Source: Methylocella tundrae
GTDB lineage: Bacteria > Pseudomonadota > Alphaproteobacteria > Rhizobiales > Beijerinckiaceae
Length of the DNA: 64,000 nucleotides
Direction of reading: 5' to 3'
Assembly (NCBI RefSeq): GCF_901905185.1
Contig: NZ_CABFMQ020000087.1
Location: 1 to 64,000 of the forward strand
The position numbers and the translations under genes were made by a program. The stretch's first letter is position 1, and every line of letters starts with the position of its first letter. This document shows positions 1 through 9,376 of the stretch, piece after piece. The notes beneath the pieces are model-generated. The model searched no databases. It saw only the letters and a program-made list of their open reading frames with translations, and was not told the origin of the DNA.

Positions 1-2
1 CG

Positions 3-122
3 GTTGCAATCAATGTGGGTCCAGTTGCAATGATTGTGGTCCCAAGCGCCGGGCCTAGTTGCAATGATTGTGGGCCGGAACTTGCGATGATTGCGATCCC
101 GGCCGCGGATGATTGCGGTCCG
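3..122. repeat. Degenerate short tandem repeats (GTTGCAATGATTGTGG type)
   Basis: Five imperfect copies of a unit close to GTTGCAATGATTGTGGTCC begin near positions 3, 24, 58, 81 and 105. The first copy has an inverted middle (CAATCAATG instead of CAATGATTG), and the last two have drifted to GCGATGATTGCGATCC and GGATGATTGCGGTCC. Spacing is irregular (about 21, 34, 23 and 24 bases), so this is a degenerate direct-repeat cluster and not a CRISPR. It lies about 230 bases upstream of aat. The window begins at or within the array, so its true extent is unknown. An open frame crosses it (15-281), but its translation is low complexity and is probably a by-product of the repeat. Confidence 0.6.
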
Positions 123-353
123 TTATACCTATCGGTGCTACCCTTCCGGTTCCGGCGGGCGATTGAAGGTTTTCATCTCTTTTTGATTTTAGAAGTCATA
201 GCGCATCATACGCGAGCCGGCCGGGCAGCCTTTCGTTTGTCTCAGCCGCCGGCAATCATGGCGTCGCCGCCCGCTCGTTAGCATGTGTTTTGCTTGCCAT
301 TTAAGGCTTGCGATGATGATTCGGCGACCTGGCATGATGAACGAGTTTGCTCC

Positions 354-1076
354 ATGAGCCGCGTGCGCGACCAATTCGAAATTACAGTCGATATTCTGCT
401 TCGCGCCTATTCTATCGGCCTGTTCCCTATGGCTGAGAGCGCCGAGGACGCAAATCTGTTCTGGGTCGATCCAGAGGTCCGGGGCATTTTTCCGCTCGAC
501 GGAATCATCGTATCGAGAAGCCTCGCCAAAACGGTTCGTTCGGACGTTTTCGAAGTCCGGGTCGATCATGATTTCGACGCCGTGATCGACGGCTGCGCCG
601 CCTCTTACCCCGATCGTGACAAGACCTGGATCAACCATCGCATCAGGCGTCTTTATCGCCAGCTTTTCGACACCGGGCGCGTACATACGGTCGAGACCTG
701 GCAGGAGGGCGTTCTGGTCGGTGGCCTTTATGGCGTCCATCTTGGCGGCGCGTTCTTCGGTGAAAGCATGTTCCACCGCAAGACCGACGCGTCCAAAGTC
801 GCTCTCGTGCATCTTGCGGCGAGATTGCGTAAAGGCGGCTTCAGCCTCCTCGACGCACAATTCGTAACGCCGCATCTCGCATCGCTCGGGGCGATCGAAG
901 TGCCGAAGGAAATCTATCGAAGGCGGCTGGCGGACGCGATGGCGCATCCGGCGGATTTCTGGGCCTGGCCGAAGGGCCGCCGCGTCTTCGGCGCCGAAGC
1001 TCTCGAAGTTCTGCTGAAGAAGGGCGCGAGCGGCGCGGCGCCGGTCAAGACGCCTCGCGATCAAGCAAACTCTTGA
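354..1076 (+). CDS. aat: Leucyl/phenylalanyl-tRNA--protein transferase (Aat)
   Basis: This cytoplasmic enzyme moves Leu or Phe from charged tRNA to proteins with N-terminal Arg or Lys, marking them for ClpS/ClpAP degradation (N-end rule). The 240-residue product has the family opening, with [10 protein letters not shown] and GLFPMAE near residues 10-30, followed by [14 protein letters not shown]. The central block has [13 protein letters not shown] and FFGESMF. I chose the ATG at 354 (MSRVRDQF) because homologues begin just before this motif. The open frame extends upstream to 285, but that extension has no family similarity. The last 32 bases overlap ccmH tail to tail. The size is normal for the family. 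Confidence 0.95.
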   Translation: MSRVRDQFEITVDILLRAYSIGLFPMAESAEDANLFWVDPEVRGIFPLDGIIVSRSLAKTVRSDVFEVRVDHDFDAVIDGCAASYPDRDKTWINHRIRRLYRQLFDTGRVHTVETWQEGVLVGGLYGVHLGGAFFGESMFHRKTDASKVALVHLAARLRKGGFSLLDAQFVTPHLASLGAIEVPKEIYRRRLADAMAHPADFWAWPKGRRVFGAEALEVLLKKGASGAAPVKTPRDQANS

Positions 1077-1521
1077 GTCTTTGGCCTTCGCTATCGCTCA
1101 AGGGTTGCGCAGCCGGCGGAGCAGCGCGCCGCCGTCTGGCGTTGAGGAAAATCGCCGCCCCTCCGACGAGAAGAATCGCAAAAGGGCCGCCCCAGAGCAG
1201 CGCCGTCTCGACCTTGAAGGGCGGCTTCAACAGTATGAAATCGCCATAGCGCCGCACCAGATAGGCGCGGATCTGATCGTCGCTGTCGCCGGCCTTGAGA
1301 CGTTCGCGAACGAGCAGCCGCAGGTCCTTGGCGAGAGGCGCGCCGGAATCGTCGATGGACTCGTTCTGACAGACCATGCAGCGCAATTGCGTCGAAAGGC
1401 TGCGCGCTCGCGCTTCAAGCTTTGCATCGGGCAGGATTTCATCGGGCTCAACCGCCCGCGCCGTCAGCGGGGACAGCGCCACAATTGCGATCAAAGCCCA
1501 TTTGCGAAGACAAAAGCCCAT
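1045..1521 (-). CDS. ccmH: Cytochrome c maturation protein CcmH (CycL)
   Basis: CcmH is a membrane-anchored thiol-disulfide protein that keeps the apocytochrome c CXXCH cysteines reduced for haem attachment by the CcmF/H/I lyase. The 158-residue product has an N-terminal signal or anchor segment (residues about 7-23), the diagnostic LRCMVCQ redox motif near residue 47, and a C-terminal membrane helix around [20 protein letters not shown]. It is the last gene of ccmI-E-F-H and starts one base after the ccmF stop. Its 3' end runs 32 bases into the end of convergent aat, so no separate terminator fits between the two genes. Confidence 0.95.
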   Translation of the reverse strand: MGFCLRKWALIAIVALSPLTARAVEPDEILPDAKLEARARSLSTQLRCMVCQNESIDDSGAPLAKDLRLLVRERLKAGDSDDQIRAYLVRRYGDFILLKPPFKVETALLWGGPFAILLVGGAAIFLNARRRRAAPPAAQPLSDSEGQRLKSLLDREAS

Positions 1522-1522
1522 G

Positions 1523-3505
1523 TTATTCGGCCGGGAGAGGATTTGCCGCGACGATTTTGCGGGCGCGGCGGGCGATGCCGACGCGGAAGCTCGTGTCGCT
1601 CAGCGACAGGCCGCCGCCAAATGCCATGATGAGGGCGCCGATCCAGATGAAAGCGACCAGCGGCTTCCAGAAGATGCGGGCGTTGACATTGCCGTCAGGC
1701 GCGACGTCGGCAATGCTCATATAGACTTGGCCGAGGCCAAGAGTTGCAATCCCCGCTTCTGAACGGCTCATCTTGCGCGACGGATAACTGCGTGTCGAGG
1801 GCTCGATGACGGCTTTGACGACGCCGCCCGCGCGGATGGCCGTCGTGCCGACAAGCTCCGAATAGTTCGGCCCCTGACGGCCCGAAATGCCCTGGTAGGT
1901 CAGCTGATAGGGGCCAATTTCGACTGTATCGCCGGGCTTCAGGGCCGTGATGCGTTCAGCGCCCCAACCGGTGGCGGCTAGGCCAAGCAGAGTGACGCCG
2001 ATCCCGGCATGGGCGAAAGCCGTGCCGAAGGCCTGCCGCGGCAGACCAACAAAGCGATGGCCGAGCGAACTCAGCGAGGGTCCGCCGGCGAACAGGCGCC
2101 GGCCGAGGTCGGCAAAAGAGCCGAAAATGACATAGGCGGCGACGCCGCAGAGAATGACGCTCAAGGCCGGCCCGCCGCGTGAGGCCGCAAGAGCCAGCAT
2201 GACGATGAGGCCGGCGCCAATGGCGTAGGTCAGCCTCTGCGCCGCGGCGAGGAGATCGCCCCGCTTCCAGGCCAACGCCTGGCCAATCGGCATGAGCAGG
2301 AACAATGGAATGAACAGTGGAATGAAAGTCAGATTAAAGAAGGGCGCGCCAACCGAGATTTTTTCCCCGGTCAGAGCTTCGAGCGCCAGCGGATAGAGAG
2401 TTCCGACAAAGACCGTCGCGCAACAGGTGGTAAGAAGGAGATTGTTGAGGACGAGCGCCCCCTCGCGCGAGATCGGAGCGAACAGGCCGCCCTGCTTCAG
2501 GCCGCCGGCGCGGGCGGCGAAAAGCGTCAGCGACCCACCAATGAAAAGCACGAGGATGAGGAGAATGAAAACGCCCCGCGTCGGATCGCTGGCGAATGCG
2601 TGCACCGAGGTCAAAACGCCCGAGCGAACGAGGAAAGTGCCGATCAGCGACAGCGAGAAGGCCAAAATGGCGAGGAAGATCGTCCAGATCTTCAACGCCT
2701 CGCGTTTTTCCATGACCAAAGTGCAGTGGAGGAGAGCGGTCGCCGCGAGCCAGGGCATGAGCGAAGCGTTTTCGACCGGATCCCAAAACCAGAAGCCGCC
2801 CCAGCCAAGGGTGTAGTAAGCCCAATAGGAGCCCATGGCGATGCCGAGCGTCAGGCAGATCCAGGCGATAAGCGTCCACGGCCGCACGAAGCGCGCGAAC
2901 ACCGCGTCGATGCGGCCGGAGATCAGCGCCGCCGCGGCGAAGGAATAGGTGATCGAGAGCCCGACATAGCCAAGATAAAGCAAGGGCGGATGAATGGCGA
3001 GGCCGGGGTCTTGCAACAGCGGATTGAGGTCGTTGCCTTCCGCCGGAGGCATCGCGAGCCGCGCGAAAGGATTTGACGTCAGTAGAATGAACAGGAGGAA
3101 CGCCGCGGCGATCCACGATTGAACGCCAAGCACATTGGCGCGTAAATCTTCCGGCATGGTCGATGAAAACAGGGCGACGGCGGCGGCGAAAACCGACAGC
3201 ACCAGGACCCACAAAAGCATCGAGCCCTCATGATTGCCCCAGACGCCGCTGATTTTGTAAATCAGCGGCTTGGCCGAATGCGAATTCTCGACGACGTTCA
3301 AAAGCGAGAAGTCAGACGTTACATGGGCGTAGGTCAAAGCGAAAAACGCATAGCCGATGAGCCCGAAACTCATCAACGCCACTGACGGCGCGACCGCCAT
3401 CAAACGCCGGTCGCCGATCGCTGCGCCCCAAATCGGCACGACCGAATTGATGAGCGCCAGCGCCAAAGCGAGGACGAGAGCGTAATGGCCGGTTTCAACG
3501 ATCAT
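1523..3505 (-). CDS. ccmF: Haem lyase subunit CcmF (CycK)
   Basis: CcmF is the large integral membrane subunit of the system I cytochrome c haem lyase. It takes haem from holo-CcmE and ligates it to apocytochrome c on the periplasmic side. At 660 residues it has the usual length, with about 15 hydrophobic segments. The WWD-type haem-handling motif [13 protein letters not shown] lies near residues 234-246, and conserved histidines occur in [10 protein letters not shown] (about 91) and [10 protein letters not shown] (about 172). The segment near 525-625 looks periplasmic. It sits between ccmE (7-base gap) and ccmH (1-base gap), so it is surely cotranscribed with them. Confidence 0.97.
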   Translation of the reverse strand: MIVETGHYALVLALALALINSVVPIWGAAIGDRRLMAVAPSVALMSFGLIGYAFFALTYAHVTSDFSLLNVVENSHSAKPLIYKISGVWGNHEGSMLLWVLVLSVFAAAVALFSSTMPEDLRANVLGVQSWIAAAFLLFILLTSNPFARLAMPPAEGNDLNPLLQDPGLAIHPPLLYLGYVGLSITYSFAAAALISGRIDAVFARFVRPWTLIAWICLTLGIAMGSYWAYYTLGWGGFWFWDPVENASLMPWLAATALLHCTLVMEKREALKIWTIFLAILAFSLSLIGTFLVRSGVLTSVHAFASDPTRGVFILLILVLFIGGSLTLFAARAGGLKQGGLFAPISREGALVLNNLLLTTCCATVFVGTLYPLALEALTGEKISVGAPFFNLTFIPLFIPLFLLMPIGQALAWKRGDLLAAAQRLTYAIGAGLIVMLALAASRGGPALSVILCGVAAYVIFGSFADLGRRLFAGGPSLSSLGHRFVGLPRQAFGTAFAHAGIGVTLLGLAATGWGAERITALKPGDTVEIGPYQLTYQGISGRQGPNYSELVGTTAIRAGGVVKAVIEPSTRSYPSRKMSRSEAGIATLGLGQVYMSIADVAPDGNVNARIFWKPLVAFIWIGALIMAFGGGLSLSDTSFRVGIARRARKIVAANPLPAE

Positions 3506-3512
3506 ATCAGCC

Positions 3513-4001
3513 TCATTTCACGTTCGCCGCCTGCGCGCCGCCCTTGGCGGGGGCAGCCTCAGCGGCGCCGTTCTCCTGCCAGACGCCCTGCTTCTTCAAC
3601 GCATCGGCGACCTCACGCGGCATATAGCGCTCGTCGTGCTTGGCGAGAACGCTGTCGGCGCGGAAGACATGGTCCTGTCCGAGAGCGCCTTCCGCGACGA
3701 CGCCCTGCCCTTCGCGGAAAAGGTCCGGCAACAAGCCGGTATAGGTGACCTCGATGTCCTGTTTCATGTCGGTCACGGCGAAACGAACAGTCTGATCGCC
3801 CTCGCGCTGAAGCGAGCCCGCCTTGACGAGGCCGCCAAGCCGCAGCCGCGCCCCGCCTGGGGTCGCCTTTTGTGCAAGTTCAGTCGGCCCATAAAAGAAG
3901 ACGATGTTGTCGCGCAGGGCGAACATCACAAGGCCCACGGCCACGCCGAGCGTTGCAAGCCCGGACAAAATCAAAGTGAGACGTCGTTGTTTGCGCGTCA
4001 T
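3513..4001 (-). CDS. ccmE: Haem chaperone CcmE (CycJ)
   Basis: CcmE is a periplasmic, membrane-tethered chaperone that binds haem covalently and passes it to CcmF. The 162-residue product has a basic N-terminus (MTRKQRRLT), one membrane anchor at about residues 9-28, an OB-fold beta domain and the haem-binding motif KHDERYMP with His122 and Tyr126. The Ala/Lys-rich tail is typically disordered. The start at 4001 is preferred over an upstream ATG at 4037 because the basic residues and anchor then begin the protein, as in homologues. It starts 7 bases after the ccmI stop. Confidence 0.96.
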   Translation of the reverse strand: MTRKQRRLTLILSGLATLGVAVGLVMFALRDNIVFFYGPTELAQKATPGGARLRLGGLVKAGSLQREGDQTVRFAVTDMKQDIEVTYTGLLPDLFREGQGVVAEGALGQDHVFRADSVLAKHDERYMPREVADALKKQGVWQENGAAEAAPAKGGAQAANVK

Positions 4002-4008
4002 ATCAGTC

Positions 4009-5145
4009 TTAACCCTCAAGGCCAAGTTCGCGGGCAAGCGTTTCGATGCGGCCCTTCGCGGTCGCGTCGGCCGCCAGATTGCGTTTGGCGTCCATCAAGG
4101 CGGAACGGGCCTTGTCGGTTTCATTGAGGACGGCGTAGGCGCGAATAAGGCGCAACCACCCCTCGACGTCCTGTCCATTTTGTGCGAGCCGCGCAGCGAG
4201 CCGGTCAACCATGCTGTGAATGGCGCTCGCCTGGTCTCCCCCCGACATCGCCTCGATCTTGGCGGCGAGGGCTGGGTTGGCGGCGGGACCGCTCGGCGGC
4301 TGCGCGGCCGCCACAGCTTGTTCGGGGGCGCCGGTCAAAGCGGCGAGCTGCTGGCGCAGCGAGGGGGCCCAAGGCGCGTCGGCCGGCGCCTCGGCAAGGA
4401 GTTTCTCCCAAATCGCTTGCGCGCCTGCCTTATCGCCATTTTGCATGGCGGCGAGGCCAAGATAGAAGCGCGGGCGCGGCAAGGCGGGATCCTTGGCGGT
4501 CGCGGCCTCGAAGACCTCTTTGGCGGCCGCCGTCACCTTGCCGTTCGCGGTGGCGACCAGAGCTTCGCCATAACGAGACTGGCGTTCCGGCGTTTCTCCC
4601 AAAAGGCGCGAAGCAGCGGCATAGGCTTTGACGGCGTCGTCATAGCGGCCAAGGCGCATATAGACCGGGGCCAGAACGTCATAGCCTCGGCCGTCATTCG
4701 GATTTTGCACGAGATGGGCTTCGATCCTCGCGATCGCCGCCAGAATATCCGTGCGCGCCGGCGCTTCCTGTAGCCGCGCGGACAGCGGCAGATCGGGCAG
4801 CCCCGGATGACCGACGAGCCCATAAACGCCGAGCGCCAGGGCGGGCACGAAAATAGCGGCCGCGATCGCGGCAAGGCGGACTTTTTTTCCCGCCGCCGCC
4901 GATGGCTGCGGTCCGGAGGCGTCAGCGACAGCGAGCAGGCGCCGGGCGGCCTCGGCCTTGGCGCCTTCGGCGTCGCCGGCGGCGACAAGCCCGCCTTCGG
5001 CGTCACGGTCGATTTCGGCGAGCTGCGCCTTATAAAATGCAATGTCGATTGCGCTGCGCGAGAGGCCGCGCGGCGTCCGCGCGAGAGGCCAAAGGACGCT
5101 CAGCACCGCAACGCCTGTCAAAAGTGCAAATATCAGCCATATCAT
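4009..5145 (-). CDS. ccmI: Cytochrome c biogenesis protein CcmI (CycH), TPR protein
   Basis: CcmI is the apocytochrome c chaperone of the system I haem lyase complex. The product has two membrane helices (residues about 1-20 and about 90-112) flanking a cytoplasmic loop, with periplasmic tetratricopeptide repeats from about residue 130 onward (for example [21 protein letters not shown]). The C-terminal part near 310-378 carries a second helical repeat region. The ATG at 5145 (MIWLIFALL) has an AAGAGAG ribosome site 7 bases upstream. Frames starting at 5163 or 5196 are possible but would add an unusual N-terminus. It is the first ccm gene, 47 bases downstream of the sensor kinase. Confidence 0.9.
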   Translation of the reverse strand: MIWLIFALLTGVAVLSVLWPLARTPRGLSRSAIDIAFYKAQLAEIDRDAEGGLVAAGDAEGAKAEAARRLLAVADASGPQPSAAAGKKVRLAAIAAAIFVPALALGVYGLVGHPGLPDLPLSARLQEAPARTDILAAIARIEAHLVQNPNDGRGYDVLAPVYMRLGRYDDAVKAYAAASRLLGETPERQSRYGEALVATANGKVTAAAKEVFEAATAKDPALPRPRFYLGLAAMQNGDKAGAQAIWEKLLAEAPADAPWAPSLRQQLAALTGAPEQAVAAAQPPSGPAANPALAAKIEAMSGGDQASAIHSMVDRLAARLAQNGQDVEGWLRLIRAYAVLNETDKARSALMDAKRNLAADATAKGRIETLARELGLEG

Positions 5146-5192
5146 AGGCACTCTCTTAGTCATCAGCGCGATGCTTGCAAAGGACCTTTCGC

Positions 5193-6644
5193 TCACGAAC
5201 GCGTTGGCGAGGGCGGGTTTGGCGTCGCAGGAAGCCGCAGTTCGGCGCGAAGACCACCCGTGGCGCTTCCAACAAGGCTCAGATCGCCCCCATACATCGC
5301 CGCGAGATCGGCGACGATCGACAGCCCGAGACCCGATCCCGGCTTCGTTTCATCAAGGCGGCGTCCGCGGGCAAGAGCCGCCTCGCGCATCTCAGGCGCC
5401 AGCCCTGGTCCATCATCCTCGATGATGACGCGGAAGAACGAGCGCTCCGCCTCGGTTTGGGCGAACTCGGGAAAGACGGCGACGGCGACGGCGCTTTTCG
5501 CCCATTTGCCTCCATTGTCGGCGAGATTGCCGATCATTTCCTCCAGATCCTGACGCTCCCCGAGGAATCGCACCGGCTGCGGCATATCCAGCGCGAAGCT
5601 TATCGCGCGCTCGGCGTATATTTTTTCGAACGCGCCGATGAAGGATCGTACGACCGGCTCGACGTCGGTCGCGCTCGTCACCGCGCCGGCCCGCACCGCC
5701 GCGCGCGCCCGGTCGAGATAATAGGCGACCTGGTCGCGCATGATCGCCGCCTGCTCCTCGACCTTCGCGGCGAGTGGCCCGGACGCCGCGGCCGCTTCGT
5801 TGATGATGACGCTGAGCGGCGTTTTCAGGGCGTGCGCGAGATTGCCGACCTGAGTGCGCGCGCGCTCGACGACAGCCCGATTGGCGCCGATAAGGAGATT
5901 CAACTCGCCCGCGAGCGGCGCTATGTCCGGTGAAAAAGCGCCGGCGATCGTTTCGCTTTCACCGCGGCGAATCGCCGCGACGCCCTCCTGCAGCTGACGC
6001 AGGGGCGCGAGGCCATAGCGCAACTGCAGGACGGAGGAGGCGACGAGCGCCAGCCCCAGCAATATGAATGTGACGATGAGATAGATCTCGAAGCGATTGA
6101 TCGCAGTTTCTATCTCGTCGGTCTTCGCGGCGACCTGGACGAGGTAGACGCCGTCATCGCCGGTGTCGATTGTCCGTTCGACGATTCTGAGGCGCCTGTC
6201 GTCCGGTCCCTTGGCGTAGCCTTTGCGAGCGCCGCCCAAGCCTGCGGGAACGCCAATGTCGGCGAGGCGCGGCAGCCGCGCCGCGAACAGCGAGCGCGAA
6301 CTTCGAATGTCAGGCTTGCCGGCGTCGAGGCGCGTAATCTGCCAGTACCATCCCGACAACGGCAATGCGAACTCGGGATCGTTTAATTCATCGGGATCCA
6401 TTCGAGCGTTCTCGCCCGAGACGGCGATGTCGGCGACGAGCGCGCGCAAATAGACGCCAAGGCGCTCATCAAAATTGCGCTCCGCGGCGTGCTCATAAAC
6501 AGTCGAAAGAAGGACTCCGGCGGCGAACAGTATGGCGAAGCTCAAAATCGCCGCGGACAGGAACAGCCGGCCGGCGATCGAAATTTTCTGCGTCGTCAGC
6601 GTTCTGGCGTCGCCCGCGCTTCGATCCTTTGACGCGAGAGCCAT
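5193..6644 (-). CDS. feuQ: Sensor histidine kinase, FeuQ/PhoQ-like
   Basis: This inner-membrane kinase pairs with the response regulator encoded just before it. The 483-residue protein has two membrane helices (about 26-50 and 190-210) enclosing a periplasmic sensor of about 140 residues, then HAMP-like and dimerisation regions. The H-box is NLAHALKTPLSV, and the ATPase domain has DDGPGL and GSGLGLSI. The N-box reads NLADNGGKWA: the second Asn is kept, but the usual Ala after it is Gly. The start codon overlaps the regulator stop by one base (TGATG). In rhizobia the pair next to cyc/ccm genes is FeuP/FeuQ. The name rests on that context and on general similarity. Confidence 0.8.
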   Translation of the reverse strand: MALASKDRSAGDARTLTTQKISIAGRLFLSAAILSFAILFAAGVLLSTVYEHAAERNFDERLGVYLRALVADIAVSGENARMDPDELNDPEFALPLSGWYWQITRLDAGKPDIRSSRSLFAARLPRLADIGVPAGLGGARKGYAKGPDDRRLRIVERTIDTGDDGVYLVQVAAKTDEIETAINRFEIYLIVTFILLGLALVASSVLQLRYGLAPLRQLQEGVAAIRRGESETIAGAFSPDIAPLAGELNLLIGANRAVVERARTQVGNLAHALKTPLSVIINEAAAASGPLAAKVEEQAAIMRDQVAYYLDRARAAVRAGAVTSATDVEPVVRSFIGAFEKIYAERAISFALDMPQPVRFLGERQDLEEMIGNLADNGGKWAKSAVAVAVFPEFAQTEAERSFFRVIIEDDGPGLAPEMREAALARGRRLDETKPGSGLGLSIVADLAAMYGGDLSLVGSATGGLRAELRLPATPNPPSPTRS

Positions 6645-7354
6645 CAGCGGCTGGCGGCGGGATCGGGGCGATCGAGCAGCGCTCCTCCGCTCTTGCCGTC
6701 AGGCGTCAGGACATAGCCAAGCCCGCGCACCGTCTGAATGACGTCGACGCCAAGCTTCTTGCGCAGCCGCCCGACAAACACCTCGATCGTATTCGAATCA
6801 CGATCGAAATCCTGATCGTATAAATGTTCGACAATTTCCGAACGCGAGACGATCTTGCCCTGATGATGCATCAGATAGGCAAGAAGCCGGTATTCGTGAG
6901 ACGTCAGCTTGACCGGACTGGCGTTGACCAGGACGCGTCCGGCGCGCTCGTCGAAGCTGACCGGCCCGCATGAAAAAACGCTTGACGCATGCCCCGCGGC
7001 GCGGCGCATCAGGGCGCGCAGTCGCGCGAGCAGCTCCTCCACATGGAAGGGTTTCGTCACATAGTCGTCAGCGCCGGCGTCAAAGCCCCGCACCTTTTCG
7101 CCCCAGCGGTCTCGCGCGGTGAGGATCAGAACAGGCATCGAGCGCCCAGCCTTGCGCCACTCGGTCAAAACCGACACGCCATCTTTCCTGGGCAGACCGA
7201 GGTCAAGGACGACGGCGTCATAGGGCTCGGTGTCGCCCAGAAACCAACCCTCCTCCCCGTCGAATGCCCGATCGACGGCATAGCCGGCCTGCTGTAGCGC
7301 AGATGCTATCTGACGATTGAGGTCCTTATCGTCTTCGACTACGAGCAGACGCAT
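6644..7354 (-). CDS. feuP: OmpR/PhoP-type response regulator, FeuP-like
   Basis: This DNA-binding response regulator has 236 residues. The receiver domain (1-120) contains the acidic pair VVEDD, the phosphoacceptor Asp51 in VVLDLGLP, Thr79 in LTARD and Lys101 in VTKPF. The C-terminal winged helix (about 125-222) has LTSHEYRLLAYLMHHQGKIVS and the strand motif TVRGLGYVL. It is followed, with one-base overlap, by the cognate kinase gene and preceded by a PepSY gene. PepSY neighbours are common for PhoP-type systems that sense cations or envelope state. The FeuP assignment comes from synteny with ccm genes; the targets are not visible here. Confidence 0.85.
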   Translation of the reverse strand: MRLLVVEDDKDLNRQIASALQQAGYAVDRAFDGEEGWFLGDTEPYDAVVLDLGLPRKDGVSVLTEWRKAGRSMPVLILTARDRWGEKVRGFDAGADDYVTKPFHVEELLARLRALMRRAAGHASSVFSCGPVSFDERAGRVLVNASPVKLTSHEYRLLAYLMHHQGKIVSRSEIVEHLYDQDFDRDSNTIEVFVGRLRKKLGVDVIQTVRGLGYVLTPDGKSGGALLDRPDPAASR

Positions 7355-7379
7355 GGAGAGAGCCCGGCGGTTTGATCAG

Positions 7380-7715
7380 TCAATCTTCGTGCTTTTTTTC
7401 GTTTTTGGTTTCGATAATCTGACCGGTCTTCGCATCGACATATGTGCGAATGATCCGTCCGTCGCGACGCAGCAGGCTGATCTCGTATACGAAAGCATCG
7501 CTCCAGCGACAAAGTTTCGCGCCGAGCGCTTCGGCCTGCAGGCGCGCCGCCGCTTTTTGCATGGCGCGGAAAGGTTCGGAAAGTTCATTGGCGCCGATCT
7601 TTTCGCGTGTCTCCCCCGTCGAAAAACATCGGCGCCCCTCCAAAGGCTGCGCCAGGGCGGCGACGCAAAAGCCAACGCAGGTCAGCTGTACAAGGGAAGA
7701 GATCAAAACGCCCAT
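7380..7715 (-). CDS. Small exported PepSY-domain protein
   Basis: The 111-residue product has a short hydrophobic N-terminal segment (about residues 4-22) that could be a signal peptide. It is followed by a single PepSY-like module ending in VYEISLLRRDGRIIRTYVDA and TGQIIETK. PepSY domains sit in the periplasm and are thought to inhibit peptidases or modulate sensor kinases. It lies 25 bases upstream of the feuP-like gene on the same strand, which suggests a three-gene signalling operon. The tail is rich in Lys, Glu and His. Function is inferred only from the domain and the context. Confidence 0.7.
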   Translation of the reverse strand: MGVLISSLVQLTCVGFCVAALAQPLEGRRCFSTGETREKIGANELSEPFRAMQKAAARLQAEALGAKLCRWSDAFVYEISLLRRDGRIIRTYVDAKTGQIIETKNEKKHED

Positions 7716-8092
7716 GCAACCCTGCTACGGCAACGACGCTGAACGTCGGATGAATAGGAAAGCCCGGCGGCGCCTATCCCGCTCACGCCCTCGCCGGCGC
7801 GGCGCGGATCGCGGGAGCTGCAGCCTTCCGGTCCGATGACGCCCTGCCGCAATAGCGGCAAAACGTCATTTCGAAGCGCGGACTTTCCCGGGCAATGTTG
7901 TCCTCGCGGCCGCCCTTTAGCAAGCATAATGGAAATGAAACGCACACCGTTCAAACGGCCTTTTTCAGGTCCCGCCGCGTTTGCAGCCTCTTACATCTTG
8001 CGGCCCGATATGAAAAAACCTTTCGCATCCGAATCTATTTCACGTCGGGCGCAGGCCCAGATCTCCACGGCGACGATAAAAGGCGGCGACAA
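7716..8092. other. Intergenic region, divergent promoters of PepSY-feuPQ-ccm and sseA
   Basis: This is 377 bases between the divergently transcribed PepSY gene and sseA. I find no convincing gene. A small perfect hairpin, TGCCGC-AATA-GCGGCA, lies near 7849-7864 with no T tract on either side. An AAAGGCGG ribosome site lies at the right end, before the sseA ATG. Promoters for both directions must lie here, but none could be called with confidence. Confidence 0.4.
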
Positions 8093-8956
8093 ATGACTGC
8101 GGGCTCCTCATCGGCATTCTTCGTATCGGCCGCGTGGCTGGCCGAGCATCTCGGCGCGCCGGATCTCGCGATCATCGACGGCAGCTTCTTCATGCCGGCT
8201 GAAAATCGCGACGCGAAGGAAGAGTTTCGCGCAAGCCATATCCCCGGCGCCGTGTTTTTCGACATCGACGCCATCGCCGACCATTCGACCAGCCTTCCTC
8301 ATATGCTGCCCTCGCCAAAGGACTTCGCCGAAGCGGTCGGCAAGCTCGGCCTTGGCGACGGCATGCGTTTCGTCGTTTATGACAGCTCGAGCCTTGTCGG
8401 CGCAGCGCGAGTCTGGTGGACGCTGCGCCTCTATGGCGCAAAGAATGTCAAAATTCTGGAAGGCGGTTTTCAGCAGTGGCGAGGCGAAGGGCGTCCGCTT
8501 CAATCCGGCTGGCCTGAGCCCGCCCCGCGCGTCTTCACGCCGAATTTTGATGCTTCAGCAGTCGCCGCCGCGAAAGATGTCCTCAGCGCGAGCGAGACAG
8601 GATCGGCGCAGATAGTCGACGCCCGCAGCGCCGCGCGCTTTACAGGCGAAGCGCCCGAGCCTCGTCCGGGATTACGCTCCGGACATATTCCGGAGAGCAG
8701 CAACGTGCCCTGGAGCCTTATCGCCGCCGAGGGGCGGATCAAGTCGCCGGAGACGATCGAAGCCGCCTTCACTCAAGCCGGCGTCGACCTCACCCGGCCG
8801 GTCATCACGACCTGCGGCTCAGGAGTGACGGCCTCAATCCTGTTGCTTGCGCTCGAAACGATCGGCAAGAAAGACATTCGTCTCTACGACGGGTCCTGGA
8901 GCGAATGGGGCGGCGACCCCGATCTGCCCGTCGCCACCGGGAAAGCGGCGCCCTAA
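8093..8956 (+). CDS. sseA: 3-mercaptopyruvate sulfurtransferase (tandem rhodanese)
   Basis: This enzyme transfers sulfur from 3-mercaptopyruvate to a thiol acceptor or cyanide. The 287-residue protein has two rhodanese domains. The N-terminal inactive one is at about residues 5-140, with the family signature FFDIDAIADHST. The C-terminal domain is at about 160-280, with the active-site loop CGSGVTA, where Gly-Ser-Gly-Val-Thr marks mercaptopyruvate rather than thiosulfate preference. I took the ATG at 8093, which is preceded by AAAGGCGG. The open frame continues upstream to 7895 without similarity. It stands alone, with no obvious operon partner. Confidence 0.92.
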   Translation: MTAGSSSAFFVSAAWLAEHLGAPDLAIIDGSFFMPAENRDAKEEFRASHIPGAVFFDIDAIADHSTSLPHMLPSPKDFAEAVGKLGLGDGMRFVVYDSSSLVGAARVWWTLRLYGAKNVKILEGGFQQWRGEGRPLQSGWPEPAPRVFTPNFDASAVAAAKDVLSASETGSAQIVDARSAARFTGEAPEPRPGLRSGHIPESSNVPWSLIAAEGRIKSPETIEAAFTQAGVDLTRPVITTCGSGVTASILLLALETIGKKDIRLYDGSWSEWGGDPDLPVATGKAAP

Positions 8957-9376
8957 AGCTTTTTGCTCCCCGACGCGGAAACGCGCCGGGCGGCTTCGTC
9001 GAGACTTATAAGCTTGCCGCGAACTTGACGAGCGAAGGGAAATCGCTGGACGCTCAGCCAAAAGGGCTTGACGCCACAAAACACTGAGCTACCATTAGTT
9101 TAAGCGCGATGAGTCTGAAACCTTGAGGGGTTTACAGCGTTCGCAGCGTAAGTGGAGCGTCCGGCGACCGCCGGATGTGGCATTGGTCCGCGCAGGCACG
9201 CGCCAGCGTTTTTCAGGATCGAGCCAGCTGGCCCTGAGAGGCTTCCACATTCCCCTCCCTTCTTGGGGGGCTGCCGTCTTCACAGTCGATGCTTAAACTC
9301 GCCGCAAAGCCGCGGCGAGAGAGCCTCCGCATGGAAGGGGAACATTCCGCATCTCGAGACATTAGGAGTGACACAC
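8957..9376. other. Long leader/intergenic region before the MCDYSLE protein gene
   Basis: This is 420 bases without a recognisable gene. A possible weak promoter is TTGACG (9068-9073) followed by TACCAT (9090-9095) at 16-base spacing, which would leave a leader of about 270 bases before the ATG at 9377. The leader is GC-rich and rich in short inverted repeats, but it matches no riboswitch core that I know. A good AGGAG ribosome site lies at 9365-9369. Confidence 0.35.

Noticed and set aside
3..122. CRISPR array
   Set aside because: Repeats are short, diverged and irregularly spaced, with no unique spacers of constant length and no cas genes.
189..1064. Long minus-strand frame opposite aat (291 codons)
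   Set aside because: It lies wholly across aat, which has clear family motifs. The translation is rich in Arg and His with no recognisable domain, as expected for a shadow frame in GC-rich DNA.
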